A stretch of 64,000 nt of DNA from Thunnus maccoyii (taxonomy: Eukaryota > Chordata > Actinopteri > Scombriformes > Scombridae). Shown piece after piece: positions 31,653 to 43,819 of the stretch; position 1 is the first letter of the stretch; the number at the start of each line of letters is the position of its first letter. Made by a program: the position numbers and the translations under genes. Under the pieces are notes generated by a model that was not told where the DNA came from, did not search any database, and was given only the letters and a program-made list of their open reading frames with translations. The stretch is from NCBI RefSeq assembly GCF_910596095.1, contig NC_056554.1, positions 5,642,001-5,706,000 on the forward strand, in the 5' to 3' direction.

Positions 31653-33032
31653 TCACTCTGAGCTGTTGCTGTTGTTTCTTCTTGTCTGTCTGCTGGCAGC
31701 ATAAATAACATGAGTGTCCACTTCTCTCTGTGATGCAGGCCTCCTGCTTCTTATTGTTGTTGAATACAAAGTCAGTGCTGTGTCCTTCAGCTGATCAGAG
31801 TCCAGATTCTGTAAATAAAAGTACATGCAGTTCTACATGTCAAATAGCTGAGTTTGTGAGAAAAACACTATTGACTTGTGATGATTCTACAACCTTTGAA
31901 ATGATCAAACACAAAAGTGGATTTACCTTGTTCACTAGTGAATTCTGCCCTTCAGTGGCAGCTGAGTGACAGAGACAATACATCTGATCAGTTAATAGAA
32001 AGTTTGCTGTCATCACATTTTGGCTACAAGAAATGTTCTATTTTTTCATCATACTGACACTATTGAACATTTCCATAAGTGTTTAGTTTGAGTAATTCTC
32101 ATAAAGTACCTGTCTCAAGTTTCCTGACTTTAACCAGCAGACCAATGATGACCATTACAAGGAAAACAGTCAGACCAGCCAGGATCACACTCGTCAACTT
32201 TGTTGTTGCATCAGACTCTTCTACAAGAAAGATCTTTAATCAAACTGTTTCTCCTTTTCTAGCTAAAAATGACGAACATTAAAATGGACAAATGAATTTT
32301 GCACAATGAAATCTATAAGAGACTCTTACGTTTAGACTTTATGTCAATGTCATCATATGATTCATCATCACTGCCTTTTAATGAAATGAAGATACATTTT
32401 ATGTTATTTTGTATTAAAAATGTGCATCAATATCTTGTTTTGACAATAATTAAATAGCCACATATAGAAAGACATATTAGAAGAACATAAATTTCATAAC
32501 ATCTTACCTTCAACATTTAAATGTATGACACTTAAAAATGTCTGTCCACCAATGTAAAATCCACAGAAATAAACCCCTGAGTCAGATAAATCCACTTCCT
32601 TAATGTTGAGAGAGGTTGTGGAAATGTTGGAGCTCATTTGAAATTTTCCATTTTGAAATCCATCACAGTATTTAACAGTTTTAGAGCTGGTCATAGTTGA
32701 GATACAGCTGGCTTTGGTTCTGTTGACCAGTCTGAACCAGGATGTTGTTGCTTGACCTTTGTAAATTGTGGTGCACTGCAGTGTGACGTTTTCACCAGAC
32801 TGGACCTCCACAGTGTGAGACTCAGAAAGTGAGACAGAGATCCAGCCTGAAACACACAGCAGAGACAACAAGAGATTTAGTTGTTATAGGAAGAAAAACA
32901 AAACCTCTTAATAAATTGAATAATGAGCAAAAACCATTAAATTCTGGCAGTGATGAAGTTGAGAGAAATGTAGTGGCAGTACTTACTGATGCTGCAGAGA
33001 ATGAAAGCTGTTATCAAGGTAAGGTTCATCAT
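31653..33032 (-). CDS. R7: mosaic receptor, class III ectodomain with tail b
   Basis: Exons: 33032-32987, 32846-32508, 32374-32330, 32220-32110, 31961-31927 and 31808-31653; 243 residues. The right half (leader MMNLTL, Ig domain with TTIYKGQATTSW, stalk SDDESYDDIDIKSK) is of the R6 type. The left half ([15 protein letters not shown] helix, linker [11 protein letters not shown], tail with [12 protein letters not shown] and VIYAAS, plus the C-terminal extension) is of the R5 type. The switch lies in intron 3 close to 32221-32245, where both parents share ctacaagaaagatc. Frame and all splice sites are kept. The result pairs a class III ligand-binding head with a tail that lacks the canonical ITIM. 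The minus-strand poly(A) signal AATAAA is at 31448-31443. Confidence 0.83.
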
Positions 33033-33819
33033 GGTGCTTATGATTGTAGCTCAGCAATGTGTGTAATCAAACTGTGCTCCAGGAAGGGTGCTCTCAACTT
33101 AAGAGGTGGGGCCATTTTTTCTTGCTCATACAGTTGCGTAAACTGTCCACGTGAATGCTTTCTGTAAAACAAGTGTTGATGCCAAATGATCGTCTGAACG
33201 GATACGAGATGGTTATCCTAAAGGTTATTTTAGCTACGTAGTGTTCAAACCAAAGTTAAAGAATGATAGAATTTACACACACACCCCTCCCAAATCTGAA
33301 CAAACCCCGGTGAAACCCAAATATAGCAACAGCTAGCTAGCTAAGGAGACACAATATACAGGTTTGGATTTACCCAAAGGTGTTTTCACAGCAAAGCTAA
33401 CACACCTGGAGCAATCTGTCTCTCTACTGAATGCACACAGACATGATGTTGATCCTCCATCCAATTCTTTGTAAGACAGCAATCCCACCTTCCTATGTAG
33501 GAGTAAAAAGAGCATCACTGGGATTAGTAACTGTGTCAATACTGAATTTAAAAACTGAATCCCTTACATTACTTGTAAGAGATTTGAAACTACTCATTAA
33601 TGAAAAATGTATCACATCAGTGTAATGTGCTCTGGTTAAAACATTGATCAAGAATGTTGTTGGATTTGTTCTGTGTCAGCTGTCAACTGATCTTTGTGTG
33701 ACTCAATACTAGTAAAACCTCACAATATGTCAATAATGTGTATAGACCAGAGGCAGACTGAACACCACTGGATGTCATGTAGGCAGCTATACTGGAAACA
33801 TCTACAATGTCCAGATGAT
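33033..33819. other. R7 upstream flank
   Basis: The promoter variant lies at 33095-33113. The rest matches 37693-38507 and 49909-50724 and is non-coding. The 64-codon frame at 33431 recurs in those copies only because the DNA is duplicated. Confidence 0.5.
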
Positions 33820-34128
33820 GGGGCGGCTGTGGCTCAGGAGGTAGAGCGGGTCATCCACTCATCGGAAGATCGGCGGTTCGATTCCCGGCTCCTCCAGTCA
33901 ACATGCAGATGTGTCCTTGGGCAAGATACTTAACCCCTCAGTGTATGAATGTGTGTGAATGGTTAGTTTCCTCTGATGGGCAGGTTGGGACCTTGCATGG
34001 TAACCCCTGTACCCATTCAGCTTATGAATGTGTGTGAATGGGTGAATGTGATTTGTAGTGTAAAAGTGCTTTGAGTGGTCGGAAGACTAGAAAGGTGCTA
34101 TACAAGTACAGTCCATTTACCATTTACC
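33820..34128 (+). mobile_element. tRNA-derived SINE, copy 1
   Basis: A-box-like tggctcaggaggtagag is followed by a B box, ggttcgattcc (33875-33885). Then comes the tRNA-unrelated body with tccttgggcaagatacttaacccc and a 3' end agtacagtccatttaccatttacc. This layout is a well-known dispersed fish SINE. Copies: 38508-38807 and 50725-51033. Confidence 0.85.
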
Positions 34129-35230
34129 ATGATCAGCCGTCCTCTAGAACCTCAACAGTGAGGCTCAGCTAAGTGATGTACTGCTGTGAATACGTATGTA
34201 ATGGAATCACTGATCTTCACACACACTCACTAAAGCATATCATAGTAAAACAAGCTATTTTTGGAAGATGCTTAATAATTATGTCTCCATAAGCCGACAG
34301 CTTGACATATATATCAGGTATGAATGTGGGAACTGATGAAAGGTGAATTAAAAAAATCATATGCCAATTAGCAGAACTTTATTTCAGATACCTGGAAAAA
34401 GAGGGACGAGTGTTTAACCAGTTCCTCCACATGGTACCTCAGAAAAACTTGATGCTGCCAGTCTTCCTTTGAATTTGACGTACCAAATGAATCACTGTGT
34501 CGCGCACACCTGACATGCACCTTGTCTTGAGAGGATCTGTGTGCATTGATTGAAAAAAAATGCAATTTGTATTTTCTGTATTTGGGCAGGTCTTAATCTA
34601 TCTGGACAGGTCTTAATCTATCTGGGCAGGTCTTAATCTATCTGGGCAGGTCTTAATCTATCTGGACAGGCTGCCCAAGTAGAGAGAAACACTGATGTAC
34701 AGTCTGGAGCAGAGTGAATGTTTTCACATGAGGCTGTCAGTGTCAAACTGTGTCACAAGTTGCTTATAGATCATGTGAAGATAAAACAGTGGTGCAAGTT
34801 TTTCAGAAGTGTTAAGATACATACACAGATATGTCACTAATACAGACAAGGCTGTTTGTCACCACAGTGTAAAGTGCAACAAGGGGCAGGTGGGAGCCAC
34901 ATATAATTATATTTATAAATACGACCTTTTAAAATCCATATTTGAATTCAGACATTTAGTACATCAACATCAGTTTAAATATCCAGTTTTCACTTTGATG
35001 GTTGTAAGTTTTACAAAAAGGTTTTTATAAATGTTCTGTAGAAGCTGATCATTTAGTCTACTTGACAGCAGAAAGTCACACAGTTAACTACACAGTTAAC
35101 TACACAGTTAAATACACAGTTAACTACACAGTTAACTACACAGTTAAATACACAGTTAAATACACAGTTTTGACTGAACAGGTCTCTTGACTTTCAGGTC
35201 AGTTGTGCTCTGACTACACTGTGCTGTCTC
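34129..35230. repeat. Minisatellite block, copy 2
   Basis: It holds the 20-bp array at 34583-34670 (about 4.5 units) and the 12-bp array at 35077-35169. The unit order matches the other four blocks, but the unit numbers differ. Confidence 0.7.
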
Positions 35231-35300
35231 TTCCTGTCAAACAAGTGATGTGTCACCCACCCTCCCTATCGTACTCTCTCTGTAACTAAGTTTGACCGTC
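35210..35300 (+). promoter_or_regulatory. Recurrent module with mutated RUNX half
   Basis: The RUNX half reads actaca here, while TTCCTG is intact at 35231-35236. The downstream part (cctatcgtactctctctgtaactaag) lacks a TATA match. Confidence 0.4.
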
Positions 35301-35522
35301 ATCAGTGTCCTTTCTGCTCTTTTAATTGTCACATTAAGATTGTAGACAGATGAAATAAGAAAGACAAAGACTTTGGCTTAGAAAAAAAAAGAAAAACACA
35401 AGCATGAAAATACAAACTATTTTTTATTTTTGTGGTTGCTTGTATTCACCACCTACATCTGAGAACAACCACAGAATAATATGATAAAGCATCAGAGCTG
35501 CAGTTCCAGTTGCTTCCTGAGT

Positions 35523-35645
35523 CTATCTAGTGGCAGCATAAACAACATGAGTTTCCTCCTCTCTCTCTGCTGCTGGCCTCCTGCTTCTTATTGTTTTTGG
35601 AAGGAACCTCAGCACTGAAGAGTTGAGCTCATCTGAGCCCAAATA
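35523..35645 (-). CDS. Class d terminal exon, possible alternative tail of R8
   Basis: A 123-base exon has a good acceptor (tctgatttacag) and starts in phase 0, as a tail exon must after exon 5. It encodes YLGSDELNSSVLRFLPK, then RSRRPAAEREEETHVVYAATR and TAG. The ITIM Tyr is replaced by Ser (LNSSVL), while VVYAAT remains. It lies 654 bases downstream of the R8 tail exon (36299-36400) with no other exon between. It may be an alternative last exon of R8, or the only survivor of a deleted gene. Confidence 0.5.
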   Translation of the reverse strand, partial: YLGSDELNSSVLRFLPKTIRSRRPAAEREEETHVVYAATR

Positions 35646-36298
35646 CTGTAAATCAGAGAATTGGAGTCACATACTGTATCTCACACTGCAATCTCTGTTT
35701 TTTCAATGTCTTCAAGTGCTTCACCTTTTACCAACACAGTTCTTCAGAAGTCAGATAAAACAAAATGTAGTAGCAGTTTTATTTGGTGTGTTTTGTGGTT
35801 GTTGCTACATTGTGAAAGTAACACACTGGAGAAAATAGTACAGAGCTGAAGGCCATTCTTGCTGTGGTTGAGATGTCTCTTTTAGGCTGACACAGACAGT
35901 ACTGTTTGTTACACTTGAAAGTGGCAGGATGGACGACTGAGAGCATAAATACATGTTACATGCTAAAAAAACACACCTGGATGTTAGCTGTAGACTATTT
36001 TCTTCCACGTACCACTATAGACACAGCGACATACTGTATGTACTGTGCATACAGTCTATATTAAGTCAACATTTAAAGCTTAAGTTTCTGTATTGATGTG
36101 CTGTAATAACATCTTTACAAGAGTGATATGAAATAAAACTCAGCGCTAGAAAGAAGATGCAACTGTTATGCATCTTTTTTTCTGCCAAAGTGATGGTCTC
36201 CTGTCCACCAAACACACAAAAACACATAAAAACACAAGTGCAGATTCACGTGAAAAAGCATCAGTTCCCCTCTGAAGAGCTTTTCTTGTTTCTTGAGT
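35646..36298. other. 3' flank of R8
   Basis: It is non-coding and matches 47864-48515, and in part 27417-27901. No stalk, linker or transmembrane exon belonging to the class d tail is present here. Confidence 0.5.
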
Positions 36299-37692
36299 CT
36301 ATCTGGTGGCAGCATACACAACATTTGGCTCCACCGCTCTTCTTTTTGCTTTTTGACAGAAAGTCACTGCTGCATAGTTCAGGTCATCAGAGCCCAGATT
36401 CTGTAAATAAAAGTATTTACAGTCAGTCACCTTAACAAGTGGAAATGAAGAGAAAAACAAAACAATGGCTGGACATGATCTTAAATTATAAAACAAATAC
36501 AAGTAAATGATCAAACTTTACTTGTAAAGTAAATGATAAAACATGATTCACCTCACTCTGTTGTTGATTCTTTTCTTCATTAGCTGCCAAATGAAAGAGA
36601 CAATGTATCTAATCAGTTAATTGACCGTCATTATTCTAAAACTTTACTGTTATTCCGTTTTTGGCAAACATAAAATTTAGTATTCTTCCAAAATATTTAT
36701 ACAACTTTAAAGAATTTGTGAAAAAAAACTATAAACCAAATGCAAGATTGAAACATTACCTCTCTGAAGTTTTCTGTTTTTAACAACCAGACCAATGATG
36801 ACCGTAGTGTGGAGAACAAACAGACTGCCCAAGATCACCAAGATCACACCCATCAGCTTTGTTGTTGCATCAGACTCTGCCACAAGAAAGATCTTTAATC
36901 AGACTGTTTCTCCTTTTCTAGCTAAAAATGACGAACATTAAAATGGACAAATGAATTTTGCACAATGAAATCTATAAGAGACTCTTACGTTTAGACTTTC
37001 TGTCAATGTCATCATATGATTCATCATCACTGCCTTTTAATGAAATGAAGATACATTTTATTTTTATTTTGCTTTAAAAATGTGCATCAATATCTTGTTT
37101 TGACAATAATTAAATAGCCACAAATAGAAAGACGTAAGAGAAGAATATACATTTCATAACATCTTACCTTCAACATTTAAATGTATGACACTTAAAACTG
37201 TCTGTCCGCTAATGTAAAATCCACAGAAATAAACCCCTGAGTCAAGTAAATCCACTTCCTTAATGTTGAGAGAGACTGTGGAAATGTTGGAGCTCATTTG
37301 AAATTTTCCATTTTTAAATCCATCACAGTAATTAACAGATTCAAAGTTGATCATAGATGAGATACAGCTGGCTTTGGTTCTGTTGACCAGTCTGAACCAG
37401 GATGTTGTTGCTTGACCTTTGTAAATTGTGGTGCACTGCAGTGTGACGTTTTCACCAGACTGGACCTCCACAGTGTGAGACTCAGAAAGTGAGACAGAGA
37501 TCCAGCCTGAAACACACAGCAGAGACAACAAGAGATTTAGTTGTTATAGGAAGAAAAACAAAACCTCTTAATAAATTGAATAATGAGCAAAAACCATTAA
37601 ATTCTGGCAGCAATGAAGTTGAGAGAAATGTAGTGGCAGTACTTACTGATGCTGCAGAGAATGAAAGCTGTTATCAAGGTAAGGTTCATCAT
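36299..37692 (-). CDS. R8: V-type Ig receptor, class III ectodomain with ITIM tail c
   Basis: Exons: 37692-37647, 37506-37168, 37033-36989, 36876-36760, 36583-36552 and 36400-36299; 226 residues. Same plan as R6. The first loop equals that of R7 (TTIYKGQATTS). The second loop is distinct (SSMINFESVNYC). EVDLLDSGVYFC has Leu where the others have Ser. The stalk SDDESYDDIDRKSK keeps the acidic Tyr. The tail [14 protein letters not shown]...VVYAATR carries the canonical ITIM plus the ITIM-like motif. All splice sites and the frame are intact. An extra terminal exon of class d lies just downstream at 35523-35645. Confidence 0.83.
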
Positions 37693-38507
37693 GGTGCGTA
37701 TGATTGTAGCTCAGCAATGTGTGTAATCAAACTGTGCTCCAGGAAGGGTGCTCTCAACTTAAGAGGTGGGGCCATTTTTTCTTGCTCATACAGTTGCGTA
37801 AACTGTCCACGTGAATGCTTTCTGTAAAACGAGTGTTGATGCCAAATGAACGTCTGAACGGATACGAGATGGTTATCCTAAAGATTATTTTAGCTACGTA
37901 GTGTTCAAACCAAAGTTAAAGAATGATAGAATTTACACACACACACCCCTCCCAAATCTGAACAAACCCCGGTGAAACCCAAATACAGCAACAGCTAGCC
38001 AGCTAAAGAGATATAATATACAGGTTTGGATTTACCCAAAGGTGTTTTCCTCCTTTCATTGAAAAGGCTGAAGCCACATCAAAGCTAACACACCTGGAGC
38101 AATCTGTCTCTCTACTGAATGCACACAGACATTATGTTGATCCTCCATCCAATTCTTTGTAAGACAGCAATCCCACCTTCCTATGTAGGAGTAAAAAGAG
38201 CATCACTGGGATTAGTAACTGTGTCAATACTGAATTTAAAAACTGAATCCCTTACGTTACTTGTAAGAGATTTGAAACTACTCATTAATGAAAAATGTAT
38301 CACATCAGTGTAATGTGCTCTGGTTAAAACATTGATCAAGAATGTTGTTGGATTTGTTCTGTGTCAGCTGTCAACTGATCTTTGTGTGACTCAATACTAG
38401 TAAAACCTCACAATATGTCAATAATGTGTATAGACCAGAGGCAGACTGAACACCACTGGATGTCATGTAGGCAGCTATACTGGAAACATCTACAATGTCC
38501 AGATGAT
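37693..38507. other. R8 upstream flank
   Basis: The promoter variant is at 37755-37773. The rest is the duplicated non-coding flank shared with 33033 and 49909. Confidence 0.5.
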
Positions 38508-38807
38508 GGGCTCAGGAGGTAGAGCGGGTCATCCACTCATCGGAAGATCGGCGGTTCGATTCCCGGCTCCTTCAGTCCACATGCCGATGTGTCCTTGGGC
38601 AAGATACTTAACCCCTCAGTGTATGAATGTGTGTGAATGGTTAGTTTCCTCTGATGGGCAGGTTGGGACCTTGCATGGTAGCCCCTGTACCCATTCAGCT
38701 TATGAATGTGTGTGAATGGGTGAATGTGATTTGTAGTGTAAAAGTGCTTTGAGTGGTCGGAAGACTAGAAAGGTGCTATACAAGTACAGTCCATTTACCA
38801 TTTACCA
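38508..38807 (+). mobile_element. tRNA-derived SINE, copy 2 (5' end deleted)
   Basis: Same SINE as 33820, in the same place in the duplicated flank, but about 10 bases (gcggctgtgg) are missing from the A-box side. The B box ggttcgattcc is intact. Confidence 0.85.
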
Positions 38808-40174
38808 TAATCAGCCGTCATCCTCTAGAACCTCAACAGTGAGGCTCAGCTAAGTGATATACTGCTGTGAATACGTATGTAATGGAATCACTGATCTTCA
38901 CACACACTCACTAAATATATCATAGTAAAACAAGCTATATTTGGAAGATACTTAAAAATTATGTCTCCATAAGCCGACAGCTTGACATATATATCAGGTA
39001 TGAATGTGGGAACTGATGAAAGGTGAATTAAAAAAATCATATGCCAATAAGCAGAACTTTATTTCAGATACCTGGAAAAAGAGGGACGAGTGTTTAACCA
39101 GTTCCTCCACATGGTACCTCAGAAGAACTTGATGCTGCCAGTCTTCCTTTGAATTTGACGTACCAAATGAATCACTGTGTCACGCACACCTGACATGCAC
39201 CTTGTCTTGAGAGGATCTGTGTGCATTGATTGAAAAAAAATGCAATTTGTATTTTCTGTACCTGGACAGGTCTTAATCTATCTGGACAGGCTGCCCAAGT
39301 AGAGAGAAACACTGATGTACAGTCTGGAGCAGAGTGAATGTTTTCACATGAGGCTGTCAGTGTCAAACTGTGTCACAAGTTGCTTATAGATCATGTGAAG
39401 ATAAAACAGTGGTGCAAGTTTGTCAGAAGTGTTAAGATACATATACAGATATGTCACTAATACAGACAGGGCTGTTTGTCACCACAGTGTAAAGTGCAAC
39501 AAGGGGCAGGTGGGAGCCACATATAATTATATTTATAAATACGACCTTTTAAAATACATATTTGAATTCAGACATTTAGTACATCAACATCAGTTTAAAT
39601 ATCCAGTTTTCACTTTGATGGTTGTAAGTTTTGCAAAAAGGTTTTTATAAATGTTCTGTAGAAGCTGATCATTTAGTCTACTTGACAGCAGAAAGTCACA
39701 CAGTTAACTACACAGTTAAATACACAGTTAACTACACAGTTAACTACACAGTTAACTACACAGTTAAATACACAGTTAACTACACAGTTAACTACACAGT
39801 TTTGACTGAACAGGTCTCTTGACTTTCAGGTCAGTTGTGCTCTGACTACACTGTGATATTATGTGTACCTCACTCACTCCTCCACTGTTGCATCTAACTC
39901 TCTCTATAAGAGAATGTGGACAGTCATCAATGTCCTTACTGGCTCCTCCTCCCTCAAACACAAATCATATGTTTTTACAAAATAAACTTTGACTGTGAGA
40001 AAGAAAATGCTGAGAATTAAAGCTCTGCAGTAGGACAGTGATTGAAAATGATCTTTATTGCAAAATGAGATTTTTTTGTTGGCAAGAGATGTTATTCCTC
40101 TCAGCAACAACAACACACAAAAGCCCCAAAGCGGATTAATATGATGAAGCATCAGTTCCAGTTGTTTCCTGAGT
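38808..40174. repeat. Minisatellite block, copy 3, and R9 3' flank
   Basis: The 20-bp array is short here (39262-39290, about 1.5 units). The 12-bp array is at 39697-39801 and is the longest of the five. From about 39955 the sequence switches to the R3-type 3' flank (caaatcatatgtttttac). The minus-strand poly(A) signal AATAAA is at 40059-40054. Confidence 0.65.
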
Positions 40175-41943
40175 CTATCTGGTGGCAGCATACACTACAT
40201 TTGGCTCCACCACCTTTCTTTTTCTTTTTGCTTGAAATGTGACTGCAGCGTAGTTCAGCTCATCAGAGGCCTGATTCTGTAAAAAGAGTATTTACAGTCT
40301 TAATGTGGTGACTTGACAAGATTGAAATAAAATACAATATAGATACTGGTTCTTTGAGGCCGATACCAATATTGATATTTGGCCAATTGTCATGAACACC
40401 ATGATGCCTTGATTTTTTTTTTAAAGTATTGTGACATTTAGTGAAGATGTGTATGAAGGAAAACATTTTACAGTTGAAAAATAAACTTGTTCGTGCTCTC
40501 TGATGGACACATTATGTAAAGAAGACACTGTTTCTAAATGACACATATCTTTGGCATTTTTATATTTGAATTTTTTGCTTATTTTGCTTATTTCTTACTC
40601 ATCAGCCAACATAAACTGTGATACTGCAACAAGATCATTTCAGCTAATAGGTCTGGCTGTTTCTTGGTCTGTCATACAATATATCAAAGTAAATGTAAAA
40701 GTAGGATTCACCTCACTTGGTTGTGGATTCTGTTCTTCTTCAGCTAAGTGACAGAGACAATTACATCTGATCAGTTATTTGACAGTCATTGTTCTAAAAT
40801 ATTGCTGTTATTACATTTTTCAAGCAAGACGTTTCATATATTTCCTCCATATTGTCAACACTTGAAGAGAATGTCCAGTAGCAACAAAACCAATTATAAG
40901 ACAGAAACAGTAACTTTGTAAAAGTACCTGTCTTAAGTTTCCTGATTTTAAGCAGCAGACCAATGATGACCATTACAAGGAAAACAGTCAGACCAGCCAG
41001 GATCACACTCGTCAACTTTGTTATTCCATTAGACTCACACTCACATTCTACATGAAAGATCATTAAATCAGACTAAATTACTACCAGAAGTGACTTGAGA
41101 TGAAAAACAAATCAAGCAGAGATGTTTCATTTTCAAATGTTTGACAATCTGCATTTCTACATCTGCAAATCTTACTTTTAGATGTGTCATCCACGTCATC
41201 ATGTGATCCATCATCACTGCCTTTTAATGAAATGAAGATACATTTAGTCTTGATTTTGAGAGATTTGCATCACAATCATTGTTTGGTAATGTTTAAACTG
41301 TCACTTTGTTGCATATGTAGATATTAGATAATAATTATGAAATATATTAACAATATAAACATAAATGACCAAACAAAATACAAGACTTAACATTAATCTT
41401 ACCTTTAACTTTTAAATGTATCTCACTGAAAACATAATGTGCACTTGTGTAGAATCCACAGAAATACAGTCCAGAGTCTGATGAATCCACTTGTTTGATT
41501 TTAAGAAAGACGGTAGAGATGTTGGAGCTCATTTCAAATTTTCCCTTCTGAACACCATCACCGAATTCAACTTCACTGTCAGATTTGATCTGAACAGAGA
41601 TACAGTAGATCTTGGTTCTGTTGACAAGTCTCAGCCAGAAAGTTATAGACTCATGTTTTGATATATTGGAGCACTGCAGTGTGACTTCTTGGCCAGACTG
41701 GACCTCCACAACCTGAGACTCAGACACTGAGACAGAGATCCAGCCTGAAACACACAGCAGAGACAAGTTGTTACAGGAAGATAAACGATACCTCTTAATG
41801 AATTTAACAGTGAGTATATAAGTTTCAATTGTGTCGGCTGAACATAAAATAACAACATTTGTAATGAAGTTGAGACTAATTCAAAGCCAATACTCACTAA
41901 TGCTGCAGAGACTTAAAGCAGTTATCAAGGTAAAGGTCTTCAT
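40175..41943 (-). CDS. R9: V-type Ig receptor, class II ectodomain with ITIM tail a
   Basis: Exons: 41943-41898, 41744-41403, 41220-41176, 41047-40928, 40743-40712 and 40276-40175; 228 residues. The leader is MKTFTLITALSLCSIS. The Ig domain has Cys40, Trp52 and DSGLYFC, but the second Cys of the extra pair is Gly (VEFGDG at about 74-79), leaving Cys63 unpaired. The stalk is [14 protein letters not shown]. The transmembrane exon (CECESNGITK, then [20 protein letters not shown]) and tail (LNYAAV, VVYAAT) are nearly the same as R3. R9 therefore combines a class II head with tail a. Introns 4 and 5 match those of R3. It should be an inhibitory receptor, although the lost Cys may alter folding or allow dimers. 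Confidence 0.82.
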
Positions 41944-42239
41944 GGTGCGTATGACTGAAGCTCTGCAATGTCCGTGCTTGATGTGTGACCCAGGAAGGTT
42001 GATCTCAATATAAAGAGGCGGGCTGTTTTCTTGTTGCTTGTCTTGTTCCTCAAACTGACATTAATGCTTTCAGGAAAAGCATCTTGATGCAGATGTTTGC
42101 CTCAGTGAGAACGAGACAAAGTTATTTTTCAGACAATGTGATTTAATAATAAATAATCTTCAAGCCAAATTACATACAATATAGTGAACAAAGATATATT
42201 GAATAAGAGTGTTTCCCCTAGGTTGATTGCTTTGGGGCG
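41944..42239. other. R9 upstream flank
   Basis: The promoter at 42005-42022 has GC box CCCGCCTC followed by TTTATATTG, the best TATA match in the family. The rest is flank shared with R11 and R12. Confidence 0.5.
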
Positions 42240-42545
42240 GTGGGGGGTGAAGGGTTGTGATGGCTGATGAAAAACTCAGAAGACACATTTCCACGACAAC
42301 GATTTGGAAGACGAGTCTTTTCTTTGTCTTGAGAAGCTGCAGCATTTATTTATTTACTGCCAGACTGACAAGTTACTGCTAACCTTTTCATCTGCTCCGC
42401 TCGCATTCACCGTCACTTTTCTGCCTCTCTCTCTCTGCACTCGCTCAAGTACACACGCTCATTTACACACTCACCACACACACACACACACATTACACAC
42501 TGCCCTATTCCTAAACAGAGCTACACTACGGCAGTGTGCCACTGC
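42240..42545. mobile_element. hAT-like fragment with CA repeat, copy 1
   Basis: It shares the gacaagttactgctaacc and cttttctgcctctctctctctgc core with 16740 and 22830. A short (CA)n tract lies near 42473-42491. Copies: 54300-54605 and 59050-59370. Confidence 0.45.
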
Positions 42546-43489
42546 TGAATGAATATTGGGGAAACACTGAGATATTTACCTCAATATCCAGTTTCTTGCT
42601 GTTTGTGTTTTTTCTATTATATCATTACACATTATAGCTGCTCCAAGACTAAACAGTGAGTGCTGACATGCTCTCCATGTTGTTGTTATCTCTGATTTCT
42701 TCTCAGAGCTGAATACAAACCTTCAGTGCACTTATCATTTTTAATTGTTTTTAATATTCTCATTCAACATTTCTTCTTTTACTGTCATTAATATTGTTGT
42801 TCTGTAACCTGTGAAACTAACTGTGGCCTAAACATTGTCAGTCATGTTCTAATGAAATAAACAATAAAAAGATTGGGAGCAAGAAAATCCTGAGAACATT
42901 TTTCAGGACCCGTTATTGTCGAGCGCTTTCATCTAAATTTCACAAAGTACATGCTTCATATCTGGTTGTGTAAATATGAGTTTGTATATTTCAACAAGTC
43001 TGAAAGAAACTGTGAAGGTCAATTAGTCAGTTTGTATAAAGTAATGAGTGGAGTAGTGAAATATTGTCAGGAGTTGATATATACTGGTAACTTTTAACTA
43101 GACTTGGATGTTTGTGGTTATGGCTGAAAACCAGTCTTCCTGTGGTTTAGACTTTACTGTTGCTGTTTGTCGTCTGCTGGTTATTTCTACACTTTGTTTC
43201 TCCAAAACATCTGTACAAATACAGCTGCAGATTGTGTTTTATCCTCACGAGCAAAGCAACAAGGCCAGTGTCACTTTTTCTTTTTAGACTTTCTCACAGA
43301 TTAGTGAGTTCAGAAGCATCATAATGTGTTCAGACCACACTGTGTTGTCTCCACTGTGAAAGACTTCAACTCTCTCTATACTCTGTGTAGTCATCAGTGT
43401 CCAAAGGACAAGATAATAGCAAGATTTTTGACAAGTGAAGGGAAAAATAAAAAGGCAACAAAACTCATCATTAACAAGCCGAAGTGCAG
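42546..43489. other. Non-coding flank
   Basis: It matches 54606-55320 (with a deletion there) and 59371-60310. A degenerate module (gttcagaccacactgtgttg) lies at 43330-43349. No exon is recognised. Confidence 0.45.
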
Positions 43490-43819
43490 CTTCATGCTGT
43501 CTGTTGTGGCCTCTCTGCTCTGCATGTGTGTGTGTGTGTCGCTCAAATGAAACACAGCAGAGAAGAGAGATGGAGAAGCATCGGAGACTCTGAAGCACAT
43601 AAAAAAACACAGCAATGTAACCTGTTCATTACATTTTTATAGTGTTCTGACCTCACACCCTGCGTGCTGTTATTGGCTGGGGGCTACACACCCACTGCCC
43701 AAAGGCTGACGCCCAGAAGAATTCACACACCTCCACTGGGTCATAAGTGATGATTGAGAGTCATTACTTTAGTATGAGTCTATACATTGTTTGTTTTAGG
43801 AAAATCCTGCATAATATGC
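43490..43819. mobile_element. Non-autonomous DNA element, right part
   Basis: It ends cctgcataatatgcctttaaa, the inverted counterpart of the start at 18438. It is inserted at the donor side of the Ig exon relic that follows. A second copy is 60310-60647. Confidence 0.5.

Noticed and set aside
33830-33885. tRNA-like A and B boxes at the SINE
   Set aside because: No tRNA acceptor stem or cloverleaf fits; the boxes are the SINE's internal promoter, so no tRNA gene is called.
34583-34670. 20-bp direct repeats considered as a CRISPR-like array
   Set aside because: The units are head to tail with no spacers and the DNA is vertebrate; this is a minisatellite.
39631-39822. Plus-strand frame with repeated TVNY/TVKY tetrapeptides
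   Set aside because: It is only the translation of the 12-bp minisatellite; unit numbers vary and there is no start context or splice support.
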